From Allobosea lupini (GTDB taxonomy: Bacteria; Pseudomonadota; Alphaproteobacteria; Rhizobiales; Beijerinckiaceae), in assembly GCF_900109525.1 (NCBI RefSeq), contig NZ_FOAN01000001.1:434001-498000 (forward strand): DNA of 64,000 nt, written 5' to 3'. The translations under genes were made by a program, and so were the position numbers. How positions within the stretch are numbered: position 1 is the stretch's first letter; every line of letters begins with the position of its first letter. Shown here one piece after another: positions 55,006 to 63,170 of the stretch. Below the pieces are notes generated by a model that did no database searches, was not told the DNA's origin, and saw only the letters and a list, made by a program, of their open reading frames with translations.

Positions 55006-55413
55006 TCACGTCGCCGCATACTCCCGTACCACCGCGATCAGGTCGGGCACCGTCAGGTTCGGCAACGCCGCCATCTCGTCGAGCGAGAACCAGCCGATGC
55101 GGACATGCTCGTCGGAGAGGTTCTCGGCCTCGTCGCCGTCCCAGCCGGAAACGACATAGATGTGGTGCAGCGCTGCGCCGTTGCGCTCCGGAAAGCGCTC
55201 TTCGGCGGAGAGCATCAGCCGGTAGGTCTGCGGGACCAGCCCGACCTCCTCCTTGCATTCTCGGATGAGCGCGGCATCCAGCGCTTCGCCCGCCTCGACC
55301 CTGCCGCCGATCGCGTCCCAGTGATCGGCCCAGGCGCGTTTCCACGAGGCGCGCAGCCCAAGCAGCACCCGCCCGTCGGCGCGCAGGAAGAGCGCGCTGA
55401 CGGTCTCCAGCAT
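55006..55413 (-). CDS. NUDIX hydrolase
   Basis: A 135-residue NUDIX protein. The full Nudix box, G-x5-E-x7-REUxEExGU, is present as GGRVEAGEALDAALI followed by RECKEEVGL (about 36-58). Substrate is unknown; family members clean up nucleoside diphosphate derivatives or act in coenzyme turnover. Its ATG shares one base with the der stop (TGATG), so it is coupled to the ribosome-assembly GTPase gene. Confidence 0.88.
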   Translation of the reverse strand: MLETVSALFLRADGRVLLGLRASWKRAWADHWDAIGGRVEAGEALDAALIRECKEEVGLVPQTYRLMLSAEERFPERNGAALHHIYVVSGWDGDEAENLSDEHVRIGWFSLDEMAALPNLTVPDLIAVVREYAAT

Positions 55414-56801
55414 CAGCCCTTGCTCTTGTCGTAGGGGTTGGCGCCGCCGCGGGTGTGAAGCCTGATCGGCGTGCCGGGCAGTTCGAAGGCCTCGCGCAGG
55501 TTGTTGACCAGGTAGCGCGTATAGGACACGGGCAGATGGTCGAGCTGGTTGCCGAACAGCGCGAATGTCGGCGGGCGCGCCTTGGCCTGCGTCATATAGC
55601 GGATCTTGATGCGCCGGCCGGCGACAGCCGGCGGCGGATGGGCCGAGAGCACGCCTTCGAGCCAGCGATTGATCTTCGCGGTCGAGACGCGACGGTTCCA
55701 GACCTCATAGGAGCGGAACACCGCCTGCATCAGCCGGTCGATGCCCTCGCCGGCGATGCCGGAGAGCGGCACGATTTCGACGCCGCGGATCTGCGCCAGC
55801 AAATGATGCGCCTTCTCCTTGAGTTCGGCGAGCAGGCCCTGCTTGTCGGCGACCAGGTCCCATTTGTTCAGGCCGATGACGACGGCGCGGCCTTCGCGCT
55901 CGCTCAGGTCGGCCAGGGTCAGGTCCTGCTTCTCGAAGGGGATGGTGGCGTCGAGCAGGACGACCACGACCTCGGCGAAGCGGATGGCCCGCAGCGAATC
56001 CGCCACGGCGAGCTTTTCGAGCTTCTCGTCGATGCGGGCGCGCTTGCGCATTCCGGCGGTGTCGAACAGCTTGACCGGCCGTCCGCGCCATTCCCATTCG
56101 ACCGAGATGGTGTCGCGGGTGATGCCGGCCTCGGGGCCGGTCAACAGGCGCTCCTCGCCGATCATCCGGTTGACCAGCGTCGACTTGCCGGCATTGGGCC
56201 GGCCGATGATGGTGACGCGCAGCGGCCGGTTCGGATCGATGTCCTCATCAGACGGGGCATCGGCGGGCACGTCGGCCCAGGCCTCCTCCTCGTCCTCCTC
56301 CGGCTCGTCGTCGACGTAAGGCGCCAGCGCCTCCAGCAGGTCGGAGGTGCCCTCGCCATGTTCGGCCGAGAACGGCACGGGATCACCGAGCCCGAGCGCA
56401 AAGGCCTCCATCACGCCATCCTTGCCCTTGTTCCCCTCGGCCTTGTTGGCGAGCAGGATGACGGGCTTGCCGGAGCGGCGCACCAGCTCGGCGAAAGGCT
56501 GGTCCATCGGCGTCAGGCCGAGGCGGGCATCGATCATGAACAGGATGACGTCGGCCTGGTCGATCGCGGTTTCGGTCTGGGCGCGCATGCGGCCAGCGAG
56601 CGAATCCTTGTCGGCCTCTTCGAGGCCGGCGGTATCGATCACCGTGAAGCGCAGATGGCCGAGGTTGGCGTCGCCCTCGCGGCGATCGCGCGTGACGCCA
56701 GGCTGATCGTCGACGAGCGCGAGCTTCTTGCCGACGAGCCGGTTGAACAGGGTCGACTTGCCGACATTGGGTCGGCCGACGATGGCGATGATGGCGCTCA
56801 T
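55413..56801 (-). CDS. der: Ribosome-assembly GTPase Der (EngA)
   Basis: A 462-residue double GTPase required for 50S maturation. G domain 1 has [14 protein letters not shown] and NKAE; G domain 2 has [20 protein letters not shown] and NKWD. An acidic linker (about 165-190) joins them, and the C-terminal KH-like domain (about 370-462) ends [18 protein letters not shown]. Length agrees with alphaproteobacterial Der. Leftward unit der-nudix, with the TPR membrane protein gene 104 bases upstream. Confidence 0.95.
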   Translation of the reverse strand: MSAIIAIVGRPNVGKSTLFNRLVGKKLALVDDQPGVTRDRREGDANLGHLRFTVIDTAGLEEADKDSLAGRMRAQTETAIDQADVILFMIDARLGLTPMDQPFAELVRRSGKPVILLANKAEGNKGKDGVMEAFALGLGDPVPFSAEHGEGTSDLLEALAPYVDDEPEEDEEEAWADVPADAPSDEDIDPNRPLRVTIIGRPNAGKSTLVNRMIGEERLLTGPEAGITRDTISVEWEWRGRPVKLFDTAGMRKRARIDEKLEKLAVADSLRAIRFAEVVVVLLDATIPFEKQDLTLADLSEREGRAVVIGLNKWDLVADKQGLLAELKEKAHHLLAQIRGVEIVPLSGIAGEGIDRLMQAVFRSYEVWNRRVSTAKINRWLEGVLSAHPPPAVAGRRIKIRYMTQAKARPPTFALFGNQLDHLPVSYTRYLVNNLREAFELPGTPIRLHTRGGANPYDKSKG

Positions 56802-56905
56802 GATCCGTCTTTAATGCAGCATCGGGCCTCGTCCGGAAAGTGGCTCCACTGTCCGGAAGGGGCCCAAGCCTGGAGGGCGGCCACCTGTGACGGCGGCGCC
56901 CGATG

Positions 56906-57568
56906 TCAGTTCTTGATGGTGACGGGGCCGCCGCGCACCAGCGTGAGATAGAGCTCGACGCGCTGGCGCAGCACCTGCGGTGATTGCGGATCGGCAACCA
57001 CGGCGTCGAACCAGCGTCCGGCATCCTCGAACAGGTTGGCCTTCAGCGCGGCAATGCCGAGGAATTCGCGGGCCGAATGGCGCCACAGCCCGGTGGGCGT
57101 CGCCAGCGGCTCGAGCTCCTTGCGCAGCTCGGCGAAAGGCACGAGGTCGACGCGCAGCATGCCGGCACGCAGGCGGGCGAGATCGCGATAATACTGGTCG
57201 AGCGTGGTGTCGTTGGCGAGGGCGTCGAAAGCGGTCGCGCCGGCAGCCGCATCACGCTTGCCGACCTCGGAAGCGAGGCGGAAGCGCGAGAGCAGCCGGT
57301 AGCCGGCCGGCGCATTGGCGGCGAGCTCGGTCAGCGTCGCTTCGGCCGCGCTGGCGTTGTTGTCGCGCGAGGCGCGTACCGCCTCCTCGAACCTGGCGCC
57401 AACGGCCTCGGCCTTCTTGCGCTCCTGCTGCTGCCAGAACTGCCAGCCGGCAACGCCCGCCACCGCCAGCACGGCGATGGCGATGAAGACATTGCCATAT
57501 TTCTTGAGGATGGCGCTGGCCTTGTCGCGGCGAACCTCCTCGTCGATCTCGCGGAAAATGTCGGACAT
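56906..57568 (-). CDS. Membrane-anchored TPR-like protein (YfgM family)
   Basis: A 220-residue bitopic protein. A short cytoplasmic N-terminus (SDIFREIDEEVRRDKA) leads to one membrane helix (about 26-48, VFIAIAVLAVAGVAGWQFW), then periplasmic helical TPR-like repeats (about 60-210). The layout matches the TPR_21/YfgM proteins that sit next to der and bamB in proteobacteria; YfgM works with the SecYEG translocon and PpiD. No bamB is found here between this gene and der. Confidence 0.83.
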   Translation of the reverse strand: MSDIFREIDEEVRRDKASAILKKYGNVFIAIAVLAVAGVAGWQFWQQQERKKAEAVGARFEEAVRASRDNNASAAEATLTELAANAPAGYRLLSRFRLASEVGKRDAAAGATAFDALANDTTLDQYYRDLARLRAGMLRVDLVPFAELRKELEPLATPTGLWRHSAREFLGIAALKANLFEDAGRWFDAVVADPQSPQVLRQRVELYLTLVRGGPVTIKN

Positions 57569-57722
57569 GACGCCTCGAATTGATCTTCACGCGCCATCCG
57601 CTCGACCAAAATCGGCCAAACCGACAGAATTCGCGCAAAGCTGAAAAGCTGCGGCATGCCGGGTAGCATCTTTGCCGGCGGAATGCGAGCCGGAACGGCC
57701 ACACGGAGCCGTCAGGGCACGC

Positions 57723-58328
57723 CTATCGTGACGGCGCGCCCGGCGCAGCCAGGCCAGCCACCACAGCATCGATTAGCTTGTGCCATTCGCCCGGCTCAGC
57801 TCCGGCCGCGATCGCAAGAGCAGCGCGGTCATAGGCCGCGCCGAGCAACTGGGCTGTCGCCGCCAGCGGCAACTTCGGCAATGCACCAGCTTGTATCGCC
57901 GCTGCGAGCCCTTCGCGAAGCGTCCGTCCGCCATGGCGAGCATCGATCGCGTCGAGCTCCTCGCGGCCGAGCACCGCCGCGGCATCGATCAGCAGAAGCT
58001 GGGTTCGGCCCGGTTCCCGCATCGCCTCCAGGAAGGCCGCGCCGCCCCTGCTGAGTGCTTTCAGCGGCGCCAGGCCGGGCCGGGCCGCGCTCTCGATCTC
58101 CCGCGCGACCGCCGCCGATTCCACCTCGACCACGGCCCGGAACAGCGCCCGCTTGTCGGCGAAGTGATGGTAGAGCGCACCGCGCGTCACCCCCGCCTCG
58201 GCGACAAGTTCCGGCGTGCCGGTCTCGGCATAGCCACGGCTGACGAAGAGCTTGCGCCCCGCCGCAATCAGCGCGGCGCGCGTGGTGTCGGAGCGATCCT
58301 TGTTGGACCGGCGTCCAGCTTCTTGCAT
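57723..58328 (-). CDS. TetR family transcriptional regulator
   Basis: A 201-residue repressor. The N-terminal helix-turn-helix (about 15-60: ALIAAGRKLFVSRGYAET, LVAEAGVTRGALYHHFADKRALF) is well conserved; the C-terminal ligand domain is variable. It is divergent from a VOC gene across 70 bases that contain repeated TGTATGTT words, so it probably represses itself and that neighbour. The inducer is unknown. Confidence 0.9.
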   Translation of the reverse strand: MQEAGRRSNKDRSDTTRAALIAAGRKLFVSRGYAETGTPELVAEAGVTRGALYHHFADKRALFRAVVEVESAAVAREIESAARPGLAPLKALSRGGAAFLEAMREPGRTQLLLIDAAAVLGREELDAIDARHGGRTLREGLAAAIQAGALPKLPLAATAQLLGAAYDRAALAIAAGAEPGEWHKLIDAVVAGLAAPGAPSR

Positions 58329-58331
58329 ACG

Positions 58332-58375
58332 TGCAGCCTGTATGTTAATTCACATAAACATGCAGATTGTATGTT
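58332..58375. promoter_or_regulatory. Candidate TetR operator cluster
   Basis: Two 15-base direct copies, TGCAG-CC-TGTATGTT (58332-58346) and TGCAG-AT-TGTATGTT (58361-58375), are 29 bases apart. Overlapping them are inverted repeats TATGT/ACATA (58341-58356) and AACAT/ATGTT (58357-58375). The region is AT-rich against a GC-rich background and lies between the divergent TetR and VOC starts. Confidence 0.6.
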
Positions 58376-58398
58376 TTTGATGAAAGGCAGGCAAGCCC

Positions 58399-58803
58399 AT
58401 GAAAGTCAGCAGCTATTACCCGGTGATCATGACCGACAAGGTCGCCGAGACCGCCGCCTTCTATATTGCTCATTTCGGCTTCGAGGCCCAGTTCGAGGCG
58501 GACTGGTATGTCCATCTGCAGTCGACCGTCGACGAGCGGGTGACGCTGGCGGTGCTGGACGGGAGCCACGACACCATCCCCCTCCCCGGCCGCGGCCGCG
58601 TCAGCGGTTTGATCCTGAACTTCGAGGTCGAGGACGTCGACGCCGAATATGCCAGGCTGACGGCAGCCGGTCTGCCGACCCTGCAGGAGCTGCGCGATGA
58701 ATGGTTCGGCCAGCGCCACTTCATCACAGCCGATCCGAGCGGCGTGCTGATCGACGTGATCAAGCCGATCCCGATGAGCGCGCCGCCCGAAGCCCACGCT
58801 TGA
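58399..58803 (+). CDS. VOC (glyoxalase/bleomycin-resistance fold) protein
   Basis: A 134-residue vicinal-oxygen-chelate protein. [19 protein letters not shown], the paired beta-alpha-beta-beta-beta layout and the C-terminal [13 protein letters not shown] pattern are typical. Substrate and metal use cannot be decided. Being divergent from a TetR regulator with a shared operator suggests an inducible detoxification or binding role, which is inference. Confidence 0.85.
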   Translation: MKVSSYYPVIMTDKVAETAAFYIAHFGFEAQFEADWYVHLQSTVDERVTLAVLDGSHDTIPLPGRGRVSGLILNFEVEDVDAEYARLTAAGLPTLQELRDEWFGQRHFITADPSGVLIDVIKPIPMSAPPEAHA

Positions 58804-58868
58804 TCGCACCGTTCGTGGCAGGCACCTTGCTTCAGCGTCCACCAACACGCTGCGGCAAGGAGAGCGCC

Positions 58869-59885
58869 ATGAACCGGATCGCCAGCAGGCTCGGAGCAGC
58901 CGTTCTCAGCCTCGCCCCGCTCGGCAATGGCGGTGCGGCAGAAGCGGCACCGATCAGGGTCAAGGTCTTCGTCGCCTCGATGTTCGAGATCGGCGCCAAT
59001 ACCGGCGACCGGGCTGGCGAGTTCCAGCACTGGTATGAGCGCTACTGGCAGAAGAGCCAGCCGCACGAGGTGCGCGGCGCGCTGAAGCCGGCCTATTGCA
59101 ATGACGACGGTGTCTGCGGCGCGGTGCTCGGCATGGGCAAGGTCAACTCATCCTCCTCGATGCAGGCGATCCTGCTCGATCCCGAATACGACTTCTCGCA
59201 AGCCTATTTCGTCATCACCGGCGTTGCCGGCACGCCGCCTTCGCGCGGCACGATCGGCGACGTCTCCTGGGGCACCTGGCTGGTCGACTACGATCTCGGC
59301 CATCGCTGGGCGCCGGAGGAAGGCAAGCCGGGCGAGCCGGTATTCATCCCGCGCAAGGGCTATGAGGAGTACCGGGTCTTCAAGCTCAACCCGACGCTGG
59401 TCGGCTGGGCGACGCGGCTGAGCGCCGGGGTCAACCTGCAGGATTCGGAGTCGGCGAAGCAGTATCGCCAGCGCTATCCGGACGAGAAGGCACGGGCGGC
59501 GCCCTCCGTCCAGACCGGCACGCACATGACCGGCGACACTTTCTTCCACGGCCCGGGCCTGTCGAAGGAGGCGCAGTACATGGCGAAGCTCTATGGCGCC
59601 GACGACTATGTCATCACCGAGATGGAGGCCGCGGCAATCACGCTGGTGATCAAGCGCCAGTTCGGCACCGACCGGATCCTGAGCCTGCGCGGCGCGGTCA
59701 ACTTCGACCAGGGCAATCCGAACGAGACGACGCAGCAGCATCTCGACCCGGCACCCGGCCAGACAGCCGGCGGCTTTGCCGAGACCGTGGCCAATGTCGA
59801 GGCGGTCGGCTCGCGTGTCGTCGATCACATCGTCGGCAATTGGGGCGAGTGGCAAAAGGGCGTGCCGCCGCTACCGGCCAAGTAA
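58869..59885 (+). CDS. Purine nucleoside permease (NUP family)
   Basis: A 338-residue exported protein with a signal peptide (about 1-27, ending AAEAA) and the NUP fold, related to nucleoside phosphorylases: IRVKVFVASMFEIGANTGDR, AVLGMGKVNSSSSMQAILL, GVAGTPPSRGTIGDVSWG and THMTGDTFFHGP are characteristic. NUP proteins were named for purine nucleoside uptake in yeast; bacterial ones have no membrane helices and probably act in the periplasm on nucleosides. ATG 58869 follows AAGGAGAG. It converges on queA with 3 bases between. Confidence 0.85.
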   Translation: MNRIASRLGAAVLSLAPLGNGGAAEAAPIRVKVFVASMFEIGANTGDRAGEFQHWYERYWQKSQPHEVRGALKPAYCNDDGVCGAVLGMGKVNSSSSMQAILLDPEYDFSQAYFVITGVAGTPPSRGTIGDVSWGTWLVDYDLGHRWAPEEGKPGEPVFIPRKGYEEYRVFKLNPTLVGWATRLSAGVNLQDSESAKQYRQRYPDEKARAAPSVQTGTHMTGDTFFHGPGLSKEAQYMAKLYGADDYVITEMEAAAITLVIKRQFGTDRILSLRGAVNFDQGNPNETTQQHLDPAPGQTAGGFAETVANVEAVGSRVVDHIVGNWGEWQKGVPPLPAK

Positions 59886-59888
59886 GGC

Positions 59889-60983
59889 TCAGGCAGAAGC
59901 GTCGGCCCGGAACAGCAGGCTGCCATCGCCATAGGAATAGAAGCGATAGCCCTCGGCGATGGCGTGGGCATAGGCGCGCTTCATCACATCGAGCCCGCTG
60001 AAGGCGCTGACGAGCATGAACAGCGTCGAGCGCGGCAGGTGAAAATTGGTCATCAGCAGGTCGACGGCGCGGAAGCGATAGCCCGGCGTAATGAAGATCG
60101 CCGTATCGCCCGAAAACGGCTTGACGACGCCATCCTCGCCGGTCGCACTTTCGAGCAGGCGCAGCGAGGTCGTGCCGACCGCGACGATGCGGCCGCCGGC
60201 GGCGTGAACCGCATTGAGCGCGTCGGCCGTCGCGGCGCCGACCGTGCCCCATTCGGCGTGCATGCGATGCTCGTCGGTGTCCTCGGCCTTGACCGGCAGG
60301 AAGGTGCCGGCGCCGACATGCAGGGTGACAAAATGGCTGGAGACGCCGCGCGTCCTCAGCGCATCGAACAGCTCCGGCGTGAAGTGCAGGCCGGCGGTCG
60401 GCGCGGCGACGGCGCCTTCCTCGCGCGCATAGGTGGTCTGGTAGTCCTGGGCATCGGCCTGGTCGGTCGCGCGCTTGCCGGCAATGTAAGGCGGCAGTGG
60501 CAACTCGCCGAGCCGCGCGATCGCCTCGTCGAGATAGGGACCCGTCAGCGAAAAGCGCAGGCCGATGTCGCCGCCCTCCCCCTTGTCCTCGACTTCGGCC
60601 TGAAGCCGGGCGAGCTCGCAGGCATTGCCGGCGCCGTCGCTGTCGAAAACGATCGTCTCGCCGACATTGAGCTTCTTGGCCGGACGGGCGAAGGCGCGCC
60701 AGCGATTATCCGCTTCGCGCTTGTGCAGCATGATCTCGATGCGGGCCGAAGCCTCGCCGCGAGTGCGCCTCCCCCAGAGGCGGGATGGGATGACGCGGGT
60801 GTCGTTCAACACCAGCGCATCGCCCGGCTGCAGCAGTTCGACGAGATCACGGACGCCGCGATCCGCAAGAGGCTCAGGCGAGCCGGGGCGTACGACGAGC
60901 AGCCTGGCCGCATCCCGCGGAGTTACCGGCCGCAGCGCGATGCGTTCTTCGGGCAGATCGAAATCGAAGAGACCGACGTCCAT
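59889..60983 (-). CDS. queA: S-adenosylmethionine:tRNA ribosyltransferase-isomerase
   Basis: A 364-residue enzyme that transfers the ribosyl group of SAM to preQ1 in tRNA to form epoxyqueuosine. [64 protein letters not shown] and the C-terminal [19 protein letters not shown] are diagnostic. The start is ATG 60983 with AGGATC upstream. Only 12 bases before it a hairpin and T-run terminate the upstream cyclophilin transcript, so queA needs read-through or a promoter inside that structure. Confidence 0.95.
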   Translation of the reverse strand: MDVGLFDFDLPEERIALRPVTPRDAARLLVVRPGSPEPLADRGVRDLVELLQPGDALVLNDTRVIPSRLWGRRTRGEASARIEIMLHKREADNRWRAFARPAKKLNVGETIVFDSDGAGNACELARLQAEVEDKGEGGDIGLRFSLTGPYLDEAIARLGELPLPPYIAGKRATDQADAQDYQTTYAREEGAVAAPTAGLHFTPELFDALRTRGVSSHFVTLHVGAGTFLPVKAEDTDEHRMHAEWGTVGAATADALNAVHAAGGRIVAVGTTSLRLLESATGEDGVVKPFSGDTAIFITPGYRFRAVDLLMTNFHLPRSTLFMLVSAFSGLDVMKRAYAHAIAEGYRFYSYGDGSLLFRADASA

Positions 60984-60995
60984 GGACCGATCCTG

Positions 60996-61033
60996 AAAAA
61001 TCATCCCGGGCCGACGAAGTCGACCCGGGATGA
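60996..61033 (-). terminator. Intrinsic terminator between the cyclophilin unit and queA
   Basis: Perfect 10-base arms TCATCCCGGG (61001-61010) and CCCGGGATGA (61024-61033), with an extra CGAC/GTCG pair inside the loop, are followed on the leftward strand by TTTTT (61000-60996). It lies 26 bases after the cyclophilin stop and 12 bases before the queA start codon. Confidence 0.8.
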
Positions 61034-61059
61034 CGTTGTTCGCAACGTGTGGGAACGCC

Positions 61060-61527
61060 TCAGGCGTCCGCCATCACCTTCATCGAGACGATGGAGTCGG
61101 GATCGCGCACCGGCTCGCCGCGCTTGATCCTGTCGACGTTCTCCATGCCCTCCACGACCTGGCCCCAGGCGGTGTACTGCTTGTCGAGGAAGCGGGCATC
61201 GTCGAAGACGATGAAGAACTGGCTGTTGGCCGAGTTCGGGTTCTGGGCGCGCGCCATCGAGCAGACGCCGCGGACATGCGGCTCGGCGTTGAACTCCTGG
61301 GCGAGGTCCGGATAGCTCGAGCCGCCGGTGCCGGTGCCGTGCGGGCAGCCGACCTGCGCCATGAAGCCGTCGATGACGCGGTGGAAGACGATGCCGTCAT
61401 AGAAGCCCTCGCGTGCGAGCAGCTTGATGCGCTCGACATGGTTGGGGGCGAGGTCCGGCCGCAGCTTGATCACCACGCGGCCCTTGGTGGTCTCCATGAC
61501 GAGGGTGTTCTCGGGATCGAGCGACAT
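61060..61527 (-). CDS. Cytoplasmic cyclophilin-type peptidyl-prolyl isomerase
   Basis: A 155-residue PPIase without a signal peptide. [13 protein letters not shown] with the catalytic Arg, [19 protein letters not shown] and the Trp-containing [14 protein letters not shown] segment are canonical. ATG 61527 shares one base with the stop of the TonB-C-like gene (TGATG). It is a close relative of the exported cyclophilin two genes upstream, so the pair likely arose by duplication followed by compartment change. Confidence 0.92.
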   Translation of the reverse strand: MSLDPENTLVMETTKGRVVIKLRPDLAPNHVERIKLLAREGFYDGIVFHRVIDGFMAQVGCPHGTGTGGSSYPDLAQEFNAEPHVRGVCSMARAQNPNSANSQFFIVFDDARFLDKQYTAWGQVVEGMENVDRIKRGEPVRDPDSIVSMKVMADA

Positions 61528-62159
61528 CAGACTGATCTTTCGTTGGTCGGCACACGGCCGAAGAAGCGGATTGTAATCGGGCGGCCTGCGATACTCCCTC
61601 CAAGCCCCGGCGACAACCTCATCGGCGTGCAATCGCGCACGGCCCTCATGAGGGAGTCGCTGAAACGCTCGCGCAGGCCAGTCGGCGCCCGCCGCATCTC
61701 CCAGGTGACGCGCGGCTGGCCGAAGAGCGTGCCGTCGCGGCGCAGGCTGAAGCGGACACTGGCGCTGGCGCCGCCGCTCTGGGCATCGAGCGCAGGCGGC
61801 TTCCAGCAGCGTCGCAGCGCCGGGCCGATCTGATCGAGCCGGTCGACAGTCTCTTCGCCAATGCCGATCGTCTCGGGATTGACGGTGCCGATGACGCCGC
61901 GATCGACGCCGGGCGTCGGCGACGGTGCCACCGGGCGGCGCGCGCCCTCGCCGAAGGGGCCGCCGATACCCGGCATGTAGCGCTGGCCCGATTGCGGAGG
62001 CAGCACCGGGTTCTGCGAGCCGGACGGCGGCGGCAGGACGGGGTTCTGAAAGCCCGAGGCAGGCGGCAGGCCAAGATCGCGCGTGTCCTGCGCCTTTACC
62101 GGGCCGCCGGCGCAGGCCAGCAGCACAAGCGAGAGCGCGGGCACGCGCGAGCGGCGCAT
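61527..62159 (-). CDS. Exported TonB C-terminal-like protein
   Basis: A 210-residue protein with a signal peptide (MRRSRVPALSLVLLACAGGPVKA; the Cys at 16 does not form a good lipobox). Two tandem copies of an FQNPVLPPPSG-type unit (about 37-58) and a Pro-rich stretch follow. The C-terminal 100 residues (IGPALRRCWKPP, ASVRFSLRRDGTLFGQP, MRAVRDCTPMRLSP) resemble the TonB/TolA C-terminal fold, with two Cys that could form a disulphide. It has no membrane anchor other than the signal. Function unknown. Confidence 0.7.
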   Translation of the reverse strand: MRRSRVPALSLVLLACAGGPVKAQDTRDLGLPPASGFQNPVLPPPSGSQNPVLPPQSGQRYMPGIGGPFGEGARRPVAPSPTPGVDRGVIGTVNPETIGIGEETVDRLDQIGPALRRCWKPPALDAQSGGASASVRFSLRRDGTLFGQPRVTWEMRRAPTGLRERFSDSLMRAVRDCTPMRLSPGLGGSIAGRPITIRFFGRVPTNERSV

Positions 62160-62163
62160 CGGA

Positions 62164-62736
62164 CTACTTGGCGTCCGCCAGCAGACGCATACGGATGATC
62201 TTGTCGGGGCCGCTCACCGCGCCGTTATTGGCGCTGCTGCCCTTCTTGATCTTGCGCACGGCGTCCATGCCGGAGACGACCTCGCCGAACAGGGTGTACT
62301 GGCCGGTCAGCGAGCCGCAACCCTCGAAGCAGATGAAGAACTGCGAATTGGCCGAGTTCGGGCTCTGCGAACGGGCCATGCCGACCGAGCCGACCTTATA
62401 GGGCGTCGGGGTGAACTCGGCCGGGATGTTCGGCAGGTCGGAACCGCCGGTGCCGTCTCCCTTCGGATCGCCGGTCTGGGCCATGAAGCCATCGATGACG
62501 CGATGGAAGACGATGCCGTCATAGAAGCCACGCTTGGTCAGGGCCTTGATCTGCTCGACATGCTTGGGCGCCAGGTCCGGCCGCAGGCGGATGGTGACGC
62601 GCCCATCCTTGGTGTCGAGCGCCAGGGTGTTCTGCGGATCGAGATTAGCCGGTGCCGGCGCCTGGGCGTTGGCTTGAGACTGGGCCAGGCCGAGCGAAGC
62701 GGTAAGCGCCAGGGCGGCGAGCGTGGTGCGAAGCAT
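62164..62736 (-). CDS. Periplasmic cyclophilin-type peptidyl-prolyl isomerase
   Basis: A 190-residue PPIase with a signal peptide (MLRTTLAALALTASLGLAQSQANA, cleavage near 24). [32 protein letters not shown] and LFGEVVSGMDAV are the cyclophilin core. A GSSANNGAVSG loop near the C-terminus is an insertion relative to the cytoplasmic copy. ATG 62736 has GGAGAGG upstream. First gene of the leftward unit; it should assist folding of exported proteins. Confidence 0.92.
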   Translation of the reverse strand: MLRTTLAALALTASLGLAQSQANAQAPAPANLDPQNTLALDTKDGRVTIRLRPDLAPKHVEQIKALTKRGFYDGIVFHRVIDGFMAQTGDPKGDGTGGSDLPNIPAEFTPTPYKVGSVGMARSQSPNSANSQFFICFEGCGSLTGQYTLFGEVVSGMDAVRKIKKGSSANNGAVSGPDKIIRMRLLADAK

Positions 62737-62942
62737 CGAAAAACCTCTCCTGACCGCCGGAACGGCCCGGCGCATCTGACGTTGCGAGGTAGCGACATCC
62801 TATGACTGGAACAAGGCGAGGAATCGCGCCAAGCGAACAATGTTGCACTGCACAAGAGCAATTTGGAATAATTTTGCAAAAAAATCGATCTCGGCCTGCC
62901 TAAACAGGTGACAACATTATTGCGATGGGCTAATCACTCTGG

Positions 62943-63100
62943 CGCTGGGCACGCCCGACCGTTTTCAGGGCGCCGCGGACCAGGTCTCGGGAGGAACAAA
63001 CAGCCGTTCAGTATATGAGTGCGCGGGAATAATGGTGCGCCGATACTGCGGTAAAAAACAGACTTCCAAAGGCAGGGCGCAAGCCTTGCCTTTTGTTTTT
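62943..63100 (+). ncRNA. Candidate small RNA ending at an orphan terminator
   Basis: An intrinsic terminator at 63068-63100 faces rightward, yet no rightward ORF lies before it. A possible promoter, GTGACA (62908-62913), 17 bases, TAATCA (62931-62936), would give an RNA of about 158 bases. Internal pairings such as GGCGC/GCGCC and GGGC/GCCC are seen near the 5' end. It matches no family I know by sequence; the -10 is weak, so the start is a guess. Confidence 0.3.
63068..63100 (+). terminator. Rightward intrinsic terminator with GCAA tetraloop
   Basis: AAAGGCAGGGC (63068-63078) pairs with GCCTTGCCTTT (63083-63093) with one G-U pair, closing a GCAA tetraloop, and is followed by TGTTTTT. On the opposite strand the T-run is further away (15 bases past the stem), so it could also work weakly leftward for the gene ending at 63171. 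Confidence 0.7.
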
Positions 63101-63170
63101 CTGTTACGCAACTCTTCTGGCTTACACCCAATCAATGCCGCGGAACGTCGCTCGGCGACATTCGGTGAGC

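Larger units (their letters stand above)
62737..63170. other. 434-base gap, less GC-rich, possible rightward small RNA
   Basis: No supported protein gene is present. The leftward part must hold the promoter of the cyclophilin unit. An AT-rich stretch around 62855-62885 is a sharp composition change. A strong rightward intrinsic terminator at 63068-63100 has no gene in front of it, hence the candidate small RNA listed separately. Confidence 0.5.

Noticed and set aside
60984..61059. preQ1 riboswitch ahead of queA
   Set aside because: The hairpin is a simple perfect stem; the conserved preQ1 aptamer bases are not present.
62943..63100. 6S RNA, tmRNA or SRP RNA at this place
   Set aside because: The length would fit 6S RNA, but I see no central-bubble or end-to-end pairing, no tRNA-like part and no SRP GGUCAGG core.
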